The position numbers and the translations under genes are program-made. From contig JAKSTZ010000006.1 in assembly GCA_024402335.1 (NCBI GenBank), forward strand, positions 27,382 through 91,381: a stretch of DNA of 64,000 nt, written 5' to 3'. Of this stretch, positions 8,885-18,778 are shown piece after piece. Every line of letters starts with the position of its first letter. The first letter of the stretch is position 1. This DNA is from Bacteroidales bacterium (GTDB lineage Bacteria > Bacteroidota > Bacteroidia > Bacteroidales > UBA1715). The notes under the pieces are model-generated. The model ran no database searches and was not told where the DNA came from. It was given only the letters and a program-made list of their open reading frames with translations.

Positions 8885-11224
8885 ATGAAGTTCGAGTGGA
8901 AAAATTGCATGCGGGCGATTTGGAAAGGTTTTACTTCCATTTTTCGTTGGTTTTTTGCTGTAGGTAAGCCTATATATGTAAAGGCGTATCGTTGGCTTTT
9001 GTTTGTACTATTTTTGTTTTTCCTATATGTATTGGCTGTAGAGGTAAATTTTTGTAATCTATTTGGTTATTCACCTTCTATTCGAGATTTAAAAAGTCCA
9101 AAACAATGTGTTGCTTCGGAAGTTTATGCACGAGATGGCCGATTATTGGGTAAGTTTTTCTATGAAAATAGAACTCCGGTAAAATATGAGGATTTGTCTC
9201 CGTTATTGATAAAGACGTTGATTGCGACGGAAGACACTCGTTTCTATCAACATCATGGCATAGATTTTCGTGCTCTACTTCCTGTTTTAAAGGATATGAT
9301 AAACGGAAATCCTCGCGGTGGAAGTACAATTACGCAGCAGTTGGTTAAAAATCTATTTAAGACTCGTAAGCAGGATCATGGATTATTGGGTAAAATTCCT
9401 GGGGTAAAAATGTTCGTGATAAAATCTAAAGAATGGATTTCGGCTGTTCGAATAGAAATGCATTTTTCAAAAGAAGAATTACTTACACTTTATTTTAATA
9501 CAGTTGATTTTGGTAGTAATTCTTATGGAATTATGGCAGCGTCGAAGACGTACTTTAATAAGTTGCCTAAGGATTTAACGGCAAACGAATGTGCAGTGTT
9601 GGTCGGTATGCTTAAGGCGCCAACGGCTTATAGTCCGGTGTTGAATCCAAAACGTTCATTGGGTAGACGTAATGTTGTTCTATCAATTATGAAACGAGAA
9701 AATGTAATATCTGCTTCAGAATATGATTCTTTGGTAGAAAAACCAATAGAGTTGCAATATAAAGTTGAATCGCCAAGTGAAGGTATTGCAAACTATTTCC
9801 GACAGGCGGTATATGCTTATTTAAAGCCATGGTTAAAGGAAAATGATATAGATATCTTTTCCGATGGATTGAAGATTTATACCACGTTGGATTACAATAT
9901 GCAATTGTATGCGGAAGATGCTATGTCTCAGAATATGAAGCGCGTACAAAAACAATTTGATGCTCATTGGAAAGGGCAAAATCCATGGATAGATGGCAAT
10001 AAGAATGAGATACCGAATTTCATAGATAAAGTTGTACGTCAGTCGTGGTATTATAGTCGTTTATCGGCAAAATATAATGGTAATAAAGATTCTATCAATT
10101 ATTACATTAATCTAAAGCGTCCGCAGAAATTATTCTCATGGAATGGTGATATAGATACGGTTTGTAGTTTTGTTGAAGCTACAAATTATTTGAAACGCTT
10201 GTTGCATAGCGGTATGGTTGCTATTGAACCAGAAACAGGTGCAATTCGAGCGTACGTGGGTGGTTTGGATTTCGATAATTTTAAATATGACAATGTTCGT
10301 TCTATGCGTCAACCGGGATCGTCGTTTAAGACATTGGTTTATACTGCAGCTATGGCAAATGGATGGTCGCCTTGCGATAGCTTGGTAGATGCTCCGATGA
10401 CGATTCGGTATGTGGAAAAAGGCGAGAAGAAAACATGGGTGCCTCGTAATGCTGATAGAACCTATGTCGGTGGCAATGTAGGATTGAAATATGCATTCGC
10501 CCATTCGTTAAATACCATAAGTGTTCAGTTGACTCAGAAAATTGGTGTAGAGAAGGTTATTGATATGGCTCATAAAATGGGGATAAAGTCTCCGTTAGAT
10601 ACTGTTCCTTCTATTTGTTTAGGTTCAAGTGATGTGTCGTTGTTGGAATTAACGGATTCGTATTGCCCAATATTAAATAATGGCTATCGTGTTGAACCAA
10701 TGTTTGTTACGAAAATAGAAGACCATGACGGAAATCTAATCAAGTCTTTTGAACCAGAGCGTGAAAAAGTTTTGGATTCTGTTACGGTTTTCTTGATGCA
10801 ACAAATGTTTATTGCATCACTTCGTGAACCGTATGGAACAACACAAAATTTGTTCAGTTACAAGTTATTTAACTATGATACTGATTTTGGTGGCAAAACG
10901 GGTACTTCATCTAATTATTCCGATGGTTGGTTTGTAGGCGTTTCTCCTCATTTAGTTGTTGGTACTTGGGTTGGAGCAGAGGAACGTTGTGTACATTTCC
11001 GTACATCGGCTTTGGGCGAAGGTGGAAAAACTGCTTTGCCAATGTTTGGATTGTTTATGGAGAAAGTAATAGCAGATACTAATTATAGTTGTTATAGGGA
11101 TAGATTTCCACGTTACATGCGTGGTTTATCTAATCGTCCATATTCTTGTCAAACACCGTATGTACCAAAAACGGAGAATGCTGAAGCTGATTCTTTAGGA
11201 CATGTCGATGGCGTTGACGATTAG
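8885..11224 (+). CDS. Bifunctional class A penicillin-binding protein (PBP1A type)
   Basis: The 779-residue inner-membrane protein polymerises and crosslinks peptidoglycan in the periplasm. A membrane anchor lies at about 36-55. The GT51 transglycosylase domain has the catalytic Glu116 in ATEDTRFYQHHGID and the GGSTITQQ motif at about 145-152. The transpeptidase domain has SSFK (Ser about 479), SLN near 541, and KTGTS near 671. All catalytic motifs are intact. It starts 2 bases after mutS and is followed 24 bases later by the OmpA-family gene. Confidence 0.95.
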   Translation: MKFEWKNCMRAIWKGFTSIFRWFFAVGKPIYVKAYRWLLFVLFLFFLYVLAVEVNFCNLFGYSPSIRDLKSPKQCVASEVYARDGRLLGKFFYENRTPVKYEDLSPLLIKTLIATEDTRFYQHHGIDFRALLPVLKDMINGNPRGGSTITQQLVKNLFKTRKQDHGLLGKIPGVKMFVIKSKEWISAVRIEMHFSKEELLTLYFNTVDFGSNSYGIMAASKTYFNKLPKDLTANECAVLVGMLKAPTAYSPVLNPKRSLGRRNVVLSIMKRENVISASEYDSLVEKPIELQYKVESPSEGIANYFRQAVYAYLKPWLKENDIDIFSDGLKIYTTLDYNMQLYAEDAMSQNMKRVQKQFDAHWKGQNPWIDGNKNEIPNFIDKVVRQSWYYSRLSAKYNGNKDSINYYINLKRPQKLFSWNGDIDTVCSFVEATNYLKRLLHSGMVAIEPETGAIRAYVGGLDFDNFKYDNVRSMRQPGSSFKTLVYTAAMANGWSPCDSLVDAPMTIRYVEKGEKKTWVPRNADRTYVGGNVGLKYAFAHSLNTISVQLTQKIGVEKVIDMAHKMGIKSPLDTVPSICLGSSDVSLLELTDSYCPILNNGYRVEPMFVTKIEDHDGNLIKSFEPEREKVLDSVTVFLMQQMFIASLREPYGTTQNLFSYKLFNYDTDFGGKTGTSSNYSDGWFVGVSPHLVVGTWVGAEERCVHFRTSALGEGGKTALPMFGLFMEKVIADTNYSCYRDRFPRYMRGLSNRPYSCQTPYVPKTENAEADSLGHVDGVDD

Positions 11225-11248
11225 GTATCTGTTCTAATTTGATGTAAT

Positions 11249-13969
11249 ATGAAGAGACTACTTGTTTTTCTAATAGTTTTTTGTTCGATGACCTCTTGTA
11301 TGTTTGCACAAGAGGCATTGTATTCTTTGTGTAAAGCTGGGGATTGGGTAAAATTGGAGAAGAAATTGTTGCCGGCATTAGAAAAACAACCGAAGGATGT
11401 CGTATATAATCATGTCGCAGGAATGATGTACGCCAATAAATCATATCCTGGATATGATAATGATAAAGCATATAATTGCTTTGTGACAGCAAAAATAGAA
11501 TATGGAAAATTTTCTGCAGCAGATCGGGAAAAGTATTCAAAATATGTTACTCCTAAAAAAATTCAAAAAGAGCTTGATACTGTTTGTGTGCGATTATATG
11601 ATATGACCATGCATTCAAATTCTGTTGCAATTTGTAATGCTTTTTTGAAAAATTATAAACGTGCTTCCAATGACCAAATTAGCGGTGTAAAGGCTTATCG
11701 TGATATGTTAGCTTTTTCCGATGCTTGTCAGCAAAATACTATAGATTCTTATCAATCTTTTATTGTAAAATATGCCGATGCTTCGGAAGTTCCTGCTGCA
11801 ATTAAACGTCGTGATAAGTTAGCTTACGATCAAACCATAGCTAAAAATACTTGTGATGCTTTTTTGTCTTTTATGAAGAACTATCCAAATAGTGAATATT
11901 CTTCGGATATTCAGAAACGCTATGTGGATAGGGTGTTCTCTGCAAAAACAGAAGGTGGTACATATCGTGATTTTGAGATATTCGTGAAAGCGAATCCACA
12001 AAATCCTATGGCACCGATAGCTATTCGGAAAATGATGGAGATTGCAAAATCTAACTATGATTTGCCGTTGATGCAAAAGACGGTGGAATATAGTCGTGAT
12101 ATAGATTTTGAATATGCATTATATGAATTCTATAAAGAATTTACCAATGATGGTGAAGCATATACGTTATACACTTTTGCGGATATGTACCCTCGTACGT
12201 TTTTAGATACGTTGTTGGCAAAGGATTTTAAAATTGCAGGTAAAGGCGATGCTTTGGAATTGGTGGAACCCTATGATTCTGCAAAATCATATCGGTTGTT
12301 TACAGAATATATAAAGATGGCTGCTCCTAAGGAAAAAGCTTTTGTCGTGTTGCAAAAGTTAATTTCTGCAGATGTCGCTGCAAAAGATTGGAAAAAAGCC
12401 ATAAAGACGGTAAAAACGTATCAACCATATTTTGGTCAAAACGATAAACGAATATTGGACTTGTTACGAATTTTGTCTGCTCCAGACGATAAAAGTATTT
12501 CTGTTACAGAATTTCCTCCTATAATAAATACAAAGGACGGAGGTGAATATTCTCCTATAATTACTGCAGACGGTTCAAAATTGTTTTTTTGTGGAAAAGG
12601 ACGACCGAATTCTTTGGGTGGTGAAGATATATTTGTCTCTGAGTTTAAGAATGGTGAGTGGACAGCGCCTAATTTAGTGAGAGAGTTGTCTTCTTCTACA
12701 ACAAATGAAGCAGTAATTAGTATCAGCACTGATGGGCAACAAATGTTGTATTTTAAAGAAGGTGTAATTTATGTATCTGAAAAAGGATTGCGTGGTTGGA
12801 ATGAAGGAGTAAATGTTTCTCCTTCTATAAATAATGCACAATGGTCTGCTGATGCTATGATTACCAGTGATGGAAATGCTATTATTTTTGCTTCTGTTCG
12901 TGACGAGGGATACAATTTGTTTACTCGTCAAAATGCGAGTCTCGGTGTTTATCATGGAGCTATACACCATCAATCAGATATTTATGTTTCATTAAAAACA
13001 GATAAAGGATGGAGCAAACCTATTAATTTGGGACCAACAATTAATACAAAATATGTCGATCGTAGCCCGTATCTTCATCACGATATGAAAACATTGTATT
13101 TCAGTTCTGATGGACATGGTGGTCTTGGAAATTTGGATGTGTTTGTTTCTACACGTTTGGCGGATACATGTTGGGATTGTTGGAGTGAACCGGTAAATTT
13201 AGGTAAGGAGATAAATAATTCTGAAGAAAACTGGGGCTACAGAATTGCACCTAATGGTAAGGATTTTTATTATGCAGCCCGAGAAACTGGCGCAAAACAA
13301 AATGATTTGTATCAGATTACGATACCAGAAAAGTTCCGTCCAGAGGCGGTGGTAAACGTGATGGGAAAAATTGTCGATAAACAGGGTAAACCAGTAGAGA
13401 CACAAATTGTTTGGGAAGATTTGCAGTCGGGTGAGATTGTGGAAAAATCAAAGTCTAATCCTGTTGATGGTAATTATTTTGCTGTTTTGCCTAATGGTAG
13501 AATGTATGGCTATTATGTGGACGATTCTCGTTATTATCCGCAATCGGAGAGTGTGGATTTGTCAAAAGGAAAAGATGCACAAACGATTTCTCAAGATATA
13601 GTTGTGACTTCATTTCAAGAAATGAAAGAGGAAAAGGCTTCAGTTCGATTGAATAATTTATTTTTTGATACCGACAAAAGTGATTTGTTGCCATATTCAA
13701 TTCCGGAATTGCAACGTGTTGCAAAAATTATTTCTGCTAATCAACTTCGTATAGAAATCGCTGGTCATACCGATAACGTTGGTAATGACGACTACAATTT
13801 GGCCTTGTCGAAACGAAGAGCAGAGGCGGTAAAAAAATTCCTTGTACAAGAAGGTTGTTCAGAATCTCTTTTAGAGGTGGTTGGTTATGGAGAACAAAAA
13901 CCTATTTCTACTAATGATACCGAAAAAGGTCGTGCAAATAATAGACGCGTAGAGATGAGGTTTTTATAG
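11249..13969 (+). CDS. OmpA-family protein with TPR-like, PD40 propeller and CRD-like domains (PorE-like)
   Basis: The 906-residue exported protein begins with a signal sequence; the Cys in SMTSC could be a lipidation site, although the lipobox is weak. Order of domains: helical TPR-like repeats (about 25-410), a PD40/WD40-type beta-propeller (about 420-690, with repeats such as FSSDGHGGLGNLDVF), a carboxypeptidase-regulatory-like beta domain (about 697-780), and an OmpA C-terminal peptidoglycan-binding domain (about 795-906, FFDTDKS, IAGHTDNVG, NRRVEMRF). This is the architecture of PorE (PG1058), a periplasmic part of the type IX secretion system. Many other Bacteroidota OmpA proteins share part of it, so the PorE assignment is an inference. 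The 3' end overlaps uvrA, which is convergent, by 6 bases. Confidence 0.85.
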   Translation: MKRLLVFLIVFCSMTSCMFAQEALYSLCKAGDWVKLEKKLLPALEKQPKDVVYNHVAGMMYANKSYPGYDNDKAYNCFVTAKIEYGKFSAADREKYSKYVTPKKIQKELDTVCVRLYDMTMHSNSVAICNAFLKNYKRASNDQISGVKAYRDMLAFSDACQQNTIDSYQSFIVKYADASEVPAAIKRRDKLAYDQTIAKNTCDAFLSFMKNYPNSEYSSDIQKRYVDRVFSAKTEGGTYRDFEIFVKANPQNPMAPIAIRKMMEIAKSNYDLPLMQKTVEYSRDIDFEYALYEFYKEFTNDGEAYTLYTFADMYPRTFLDTLLAKDFKIAGKGDALELVEPYDSAKSYRLFTEYIKMAAPKEKAFVVLQKLISADVAAKDWKKAIKTVKTYQPYFGQNDKRILDLLRILSAPDDKSISVTEFPPIINTKDGGEYSPIITADGSKLFFCGKGRPNSLGGEDIFVSEFKNGEWTAPNLVRELSSSTTNEAVISISTDGQQMLYFKEGVIYVSEKGLRGWNEGVNVSPSINNAQWSADAMITSDGNAIIFASVRDEGYNLFTRQNASLGVYHGAIHHQSDIYVSLKTDKGWSKPINLGPTINTKYVDRSPYLHHDMKTLYFSSDGHGGLGNLDVFVSTRLADTCWDCWSEPVNLGKEINNSEENWGYRIAPNGKDFYYAARETGAKQNDLYQITIPEKFRPEAVVNVMGKIVDKQGKPVETQIVWEDLQSGEIVEKSKSNPVDGNYFAVLPNGRMYGYYVDDSRYYPQSESVDLSKGKDAQTISQDIVVTSFQEMKEEKASVRLNNLFFDTDKSDLLPYSIPELQRVAKIISANQLRIEIAGHTDNVGNDDYNLALSKRRAEAVKKFLVQEGCSESLLEVVGYGEQKPISTNDTEKGRANNRRVEMRFL

Positions 13970-16789
13970 TAGTTTCTTTAAAAACTCACCTGTATAACTT
14001 CCTTTTGTTTTTGCTATTTGTTCTGGTGTTCCTTGTGCCAATACCGTTCCTCCATGTTCACCACCGTCTGGTCCCATGTCAATAAGGTAGTCAGCTACTT
14101 TTATAACATCAAGATTGTGCTCAATAACTACAACTGTATTGCCTTTGTCAACTAGTTTTTGTAGAACACCGAGCAAAATATTTATATCTTGAAAATGTAA
14201 ACCAGTTGTTGGTTCATCAAGTATATACATAGTATTGCCCGTGTCTTTTTTTGACAATTCCGATGCTAATTTAACACGCTGTGCTTCACCGCCAGATAAT
14301 GTGTTAGAAGGTTGCCCTAGTTTTAAATATCCTAAACCGACATCTTGCAAAGTCTTGAGCTTGTCGTATATGGATTTTATGTTTTCAAAGAATTCTACGC
14401 CTTGATTTATAGTCATATCAAGGATGTCGCTAATTGATTTTCCCTTGAATCGGATTTCTTGTGTTTCTCTATTGTAACGCTTGCCGTTACATTCATCACA
14501 AGTTACATATACATCAGGTAGGAAGTTCATTTCAATTACTTTTACGCCGGCACCTTTACAAGCTTCACAACGACCACCTTTTACATTAAAAGAGAATCTT
14601 CCCGTTTTGTAACCACGCATTTTTGCTTCCGGCAATGTTTCGAATAGTTTTCGTATGTCCGAAAATATATTCGTGTAAGTCACAGGATTTGAACGTGGCG
14701 TTCGTCCTAATGGCGATTGGTCAATTTCAATGACTTTATTAATATTTTCTAATCCTTGTATTTCTTTATAAGGAAGCGGTTCTGCTTTCGCTCTAAAGAA
14801 ATGTTTATTTAGAATAGGATGTAGAGTTTGGTTTATCAATGTTGATTTTCCACTACCTGAAACTCCGGTAATACATGTAAATGTTCCTAGTGGAATTGTA
14901 ACAGATACATTCTTTAAGTTGTTGCCTGTAGCTCCGATTAACGATAATGTCTTTCCATTACCTTTTCGTCTTTTGGTTGGTATTTCAATTTTTTTCTTGC
15001 CTGTTAAGTAGTCAACTGTTAAGCTGGATTGAGTTAGCAGTTCTTCTTGCGTGCCTTGAGCTACAATTTCTCCACCTTTTCTTCCTGCTCCAGGACCGAA
15101 GTCTATCACGTAATCGGCAGCACGAATCATATCTTCATCGTGTTCAACTACAATTACGGAGTTTCCGGCATCACGAAGTTGTTGTAATGATTTGATTAGT
15201 TTTACATTATCTCTTTGATGCAGACCAATACTTGGCTCGTCAAGTATATATAATACGTTTACTAACTTTGAACCGATTTGTGTCGCAAGTCTGATTCGTT
15301 GACTTTCGCCTCCGGAAAGAGTTTGGGAACTTCTGTTTAAAGTCAGGTAAGTTAGTCCTACTGATAGTAAAAATTCAGTTCTCGTTTTTATTTCTTTTAT
15401 AATTTCTTGTCCTACAAGAAATTGCTGACGACTAAGATTTTTTGGAAGAGCACAAATCCATTCATAAAATTGTTCTATGTTGAGGTTCGATACTTCTGCT
15501 ATATTTTTATCGGTGATTCTAAAATAGAGCGATTCCTTTTTTAGTCTTTGTCCGTTACAAACAGGGCAGACAACTTTGGAGATAAATAAATCGTTCTTTT
15601 TATCGTCGTCTTGGAATTCCATTTGTTTTTCCAACAATGAAATTATTCCTTCAAATCCCATGAAAAAGTTTGCGTTGACACCTTGTGGGGTTGTTACAAA
15701 AGAGAACATTTCCTGCGAACCGTTAAGAATAGCTCGCTTACATTCTTCCGATAGTTCATTGAATGCGGTGTCTATTGTATAACCGCATTTTGCAAGTATT
15801 GCTTCTAATTTGCAGAAAATCAATGTGCTTTTATATGCACCCAAAGGCTTGATAGCACCTTTTTTTATTGATATTTTTTGATCAGGAACAATTTTGTCTA
15901 AATCAATTTCATCAACAATACCGAGACCATCACAGTGAGGGCAAGCTCCTTGTGGCGAATTGAATGAAAATGAGTGAGGTGCAGGTTCATTATATGACAA
16001 TCCTGTGGTTGGACACATCAATTTTTTGCTGAAGTAGCCAATCTTTTCGGTTTCCATCTCGCAAATCATAATGATTCCCTTACCGATTTTCATAGCAGTT
16101 TCCATAGATTGACGTATGCGTTGTTCTTCTTTGTCACTGATTTTGAACTTGTCAACAACTAATTCTATGGTATGATTCTTATAACGATCAAGTTTTAACC
16201 CCAAAGAAAGTTCCGTTATTACACCGTCAACACGTGCATATAGAAAACCTTTGCGGCGATATTGTTCGAATAGTTCCTGATAATGACCTTTTCTTCCTTT
16301 AATGAGTGGAGCAAGTAAATATATTTTTGCACCATTGTATTTCTCATATATAAGCTCTATGATTTTTTCGCTGGTGTATTTTACCATTTTTTCTCCAGTC
16401 TCGTAAGAGTATGCTTCACCAATTTTTGCATATAAAAGACGAAGAAAATCATAAATCTCAGTGATAGTTCCGACAGTTGAACGTGGGTTTTTATTGGTTG
16501 TTTTTTGTTCTATGGAAACAACAGGACTTAATCCGGTAATTTTATCAACGTCAGGGCGTTCCATAGCTCCAAGAAATTGACGTGCGTATGCAGAAAATGT
16601 TTCGATATATCTTCGTTGTCCTTCTGCATATATAGTGTCGAATGCAAGAGATGATTTACCGCTTCCGCTTAGACCGGTGATTACGGTTAGCGAATTGCGT
16701 GGAATAGTTACGCTTACGTTTTTTAGGTTATGTTCGCGGGCGCCTTCAACTACTAAACTATCTGATTGTTTTTTTTTCTGATCTTGCAT
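13964..16789 (-). CDS. uvrA: Excinuclease ABC subunit A (UvrA)
   Basis: The 941-residue ATPase finds bulky DNA lesions and loads UvrB in nucleotide excision repair. Both ATPase halves are intact: Walker A GLSGSGKSS near residue 38 and GVSGSGKST near 640, with signatures LSGGESQRI and LSGGEAQRV and Walker B ILDEPSIGL and ILDEPTTGL. The C-terminal zinc finger has both Cys pairs (CEAC and CDEC). In the first zinc finger the usual CPxC reads CPTT, leaving three of four Cys. The start codon shares one base with the upstream stop (TAATG), so translation is probably coupled to the lytic transglycosylase gene. Confidence 0.97.
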   Translation of the reverse strand: MQDQKKKQSDSLVVEGAREHNLKNVSVTIPRNSLTVITGLSGSGKSSLAFDTIYAEGQRRYIETFSAYARQFLGAMERPDVDKITGLSPVVSIEQKTTNKNPRSTVGTITEIYDFLRLLYAKIGEAYSYETGEKMVKYTSEKIIELIYEKYNGAKIYLLAPLIKGRKGHYQELFEQYRRKGFLYARVDGVITELSLGLKLDRYKNHTIELVVDKFKISDKEEQRIRQSMETAMKIGKGIIMICEMETEKIGYFSKKLMCPTTGLSYNEPAPHSFSFNSPQGACPHCDGLGIVDEIDLDKIVPDQKISIKKGAIKPLGAYKSTLIFCKLEAILAKCGYTIDTAFNELSEECKRAILNGSQEMFSFVTTPQGVNANFFMGFEGIISLLEKQMEFQDDDKKNDLFISKVVCPVCNGQRLKKESLYFRITDKNIAEVSNLNIEQFYEWICALPKNLSRQQFLVGQEIIKEIKTRTEFLLSVGLTYLTLNRSSQTLSGGESQRIRLATQIGSKLVNVLYILDEPSIGLHQRDNVKLIKSLQQLRDAGNSVIVVEHDEDMIRAADYVIDFGPGAGRKGGEIVAQGTQEELLTQSSLTVDYLTGKKKIEIPTKRRKGNGKTLSLIGATGNNLKNVSVTIPLGTFTCITGVSGSGKSTLINQTLHPILNKHFFRAKAEPLPYKEIQGLENINKVIEIDQSPLGRTPRSNPVTYTNIFSDIRKLFETLPEAKMRGYKTGRFSFNVKGGRCEACKGAGVKVIEMNFLPDVYVTCDECNGKRYNRETQEIRFKGKSISDILDMTINQGVEFFENIKSIYDKLKTLQDVGLGYLKLGQPSNTLSGGEAQRVKLASELSKKDTGNTMYILDEPTTGLHFQDINILLGVLQKLVDKGNTVVVIEHNLDVIKVADYLIDMGPDGGEHGGTVLAQGTPEQIAKTKGSYTGEFLKKLL

Positions 16790-17706
16790 TATCGTATCTT
16801 CCTTTCTTTGTCTTCTATAAGGATAATCTTATATGGAACGCTATCTTTATTTGGTAAGTATTTCTCTCGTAACCAAGGATTTAATGATTTCAACATTTTG
16901 TAATTAGAACCTTGACTGCGGGCAAATTCCGATAAGTCTGAAATTGTACTATCAACAACTACAACTTTTTGTTTAATAGTTGGATATGGTTCTATGCCGA
17001 CATATCCGTATTTTTCAGGATTTTCTAATATTAATTTAAAAGCAAGGATGCGAAAGACATAACGACCTGTTTCGGAGTTCGTATAAAGGTCGTAAAATGA
17101 TGTAATCTTTTGATATCCTGCTTGTTTTGCTAATCCTCCCATGCCTAAATTATAGGAAGCGGCAGCCATGGTCCAGTTTCCAAATTTGTTGTATGCACTT
17201 TTAAAATATTTGCATGCAACTTCGGTTGCTTTTTCTAAATCGTATCGTTGATCTATTTCATTCGTAACGGTTAAACCATATTGTTTTGCGGTCGTTTCTA
17301 TAATTTGCCAAAATCCGGCAGCGCCTTTAGGGGAGATGTTTACTCGTAAACCACTTTCTGCAACTGCTAAATATTTAAAATCAGCAGGAATTCCGTTTGC
17401 TGCTAAAATACTGTCGATGGTTGGAAAATAACGATGCATATATTTTAAAATCATCGTTGTTTGTGATTGATAAAACGTGTTTACCAATAGTTCTCGTTCC
17501 AAACTTTCTGCTACTTCAAAATATTCTAATGGCACTCTTTCTCCAAATAGTGTAGCTTCTGTTGGCATATAGATTTGTTTGGAAACTACAAAGGTGCTAT
17601 CGTTCTTAGTCTCTTGACTATCTCCGCAAGAAACGGCCGCTGTTGTTAATGCAACAACGGTACAAAGTCCAATTGCAATAAGTATGTTCTGCAATGTTTT
17701 ATTCAT
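16789..17706 (-). CDS. Membrane-bound lytic murein transglycosylase, MltD/SLT type
   Basis: The 305-residue product has an N-terminal export signal with a possible lipidation Cys (AAVSC, residue 27), then an SLT lysozyme-like domain with the catalytic Glu117 in AVAESGLR and the SPKGAAGFWQI motif, and AAASYNLGMGG further on. Such enzymes cleave peptidoglycan glycan strands to anhydro-muropeptides. A short C-terminal segment (about 245-300) resembles a degenerate LysM-like region. It overlaps the WecA-like gene by 8 bases and uvrA by 1 base. Its position directly behind the polysaccharide export genes suggests it could open the wall for the export machinery, which is an inference. Confidence 0.9.
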   Translation of the reverse strand: MNKTLQNILIAIGLCTVVALTTAAVSCGDSQETKNDSTFVVSKQIYMPTEATLFGERVPLEYFEVAESLERELLVNTFYQSQTTMILKYMHRYFPTIDSILAANGIPADFKYLAVAESGLRVNISPKGAAGFWQIIETTAKQYGLTVTNEIDQRYDLEKATEVACKYFKSAYNKFGNWTMAAASYNLGMGGLAKQAGYQKITSFYDLYTNSETGRYVFRILAFKLILENPEKYGYVGIEPYPTIKQKVVVVDSTISDLSEFARSQGSNYKMLKSLNPWLREKYLPNKDSVPYKIILIEDKERKIR

Positions 17707-18778
17707 CTCTCTTTTTGTATAATAGGTTGTTCTCTTTTCGTATATGTAGATTTAAGAAATAAAGTACCGAGAACACAATGATAAAATATAATACGAGTAT
17801 AATCGCTTCTGTAATAGTGAGAATGCCATTTCTTTGTGTTATAAAATACCACGATGACAATGTGCCGATGATAGTTGCAATATCTAATGTGATTACAGCC
17901 ATAGGAATTGAAAATCCTTTATATACAAGGCAATGGGTAGTGTGATATCTATCACCAACAAATGGGGAACGACCGGCTAAAAATCTATTTATTGCTACTG
18001 TTGTTGTGTCTGTTATTGGTATGATAAACATCAGGGCTACAAATAGTATTTGTTCGTAATTTATACCTATTATGCTTTCATGTGAGTTCCATACGTATTT
18101 TATACTAAAATATGCAAGGAGAACTCCTAATAACTGACTACCATTGTCGCCCATGTACATTTTTGCAGGATGCCAGTTCCATAAAAGGAACATTAAAAGA
18201 CATGTTGCTATGGATAATAAAATAATACTGTCGCAGCCACTGGCTATTCCTGCCAATCCAAGGAACATTATTAGTGAATTTGATGCTGTTATGCCATCCA
18301 TATTGTCTAACATGTTGATACTATTCATTATACCAACAACCCAAAAGAATGTCAAGCCTGCATTCAAAAAGATATTGTCCGATGTGGATATATGTGTACC
18401 TGTTGCAATGAAAATAATTGCGCATAAAATTTGAAATGTCAATTTAAATAGGGGAGAAAAATTTTTTACATCATCTATGTAACCCATTCCAAATGCAAGT
18501 ATGCAGCAAACTAGTAGTGGAATAAGATTATTATCTTCCACACTATAATATGAATGAAAATGACAGTAGACAAATGCTCCAATTATTGTCACCATAAACA
18601 TTGTTCCGCCAATGATCGGTTTGCTTTGTGAGGCAAATCGTTCTCCTGTCTCGTTTTTTTTCTTTAGAAATCCTCTGCTTTGCAAGAGTAGGAAATAGCC
18701 TATAATGTTAAGTATGCAAAGTGCGACTATAAAATAGACGTCACTGATAAAAAAATGACTATTTCCGATTGTGCTCAT
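17699..18778 (-). CDS. MraY/WecA-family phosphoglycosyl transferase (undecaprenyl-phosphate sugar-1-phosphate transferase)
   Basis: The 359-residue polytopic protein has about ten membrane segments. Family motifs are in order: YIDD after the second or third segment, NMLDNMDG, KMYMGDNGS, and a cytosolic loop GDRYHTTHCLVYKG that corresponds to the HxHH loop of the family, with Cys in place of the last His. WecA/TagO-type members start polysaccharide or O-antigen synthesis by linking HexNAc-1-phosphate to the lipid carrier. It overlaps the upstream Wzc-like gene by 20 bases and the downstream transglycosylase by 8. The sugar used is not readable. Confidence 0.88.
   Translation of the reverse strand: MSTIGNSHFFISDVYFIVALCILNIIGYFLLLQSRGFLKKKNETGERFASQSKPIIGGTMFMVTIIGAFVYCHFHSYYSVEDNNLIPLLVCCILAFGMGYIDDVKNFSPLFKLTFQILCAIIFIATGTHISTSDNIFLNAGLTFFWVVGIMNSINMLDNMDGITASNSLIMFLGLAGIASGCDSIILLSIATCLLMFLLWNWHPAKMYMGDNGSQLLGVLLAYFSIKYVWNSHESIIGINYEQILFVALMFIIPITDTTTVAINRFLAGRSPFVGDRYHTTHCLVYKGFSIPMAVITLDIATIIGTLSSWYFITQRNGILTITEAIILVLYFIIVFSVLYFLNLHIRKENNLLYKKRDE

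Noticed and set aside
11130..11540. A 136-codon minus-strand frame across the PBP/PorE-like junction
   Set aside because: It overlaps two well-supported genes and has no start signals.
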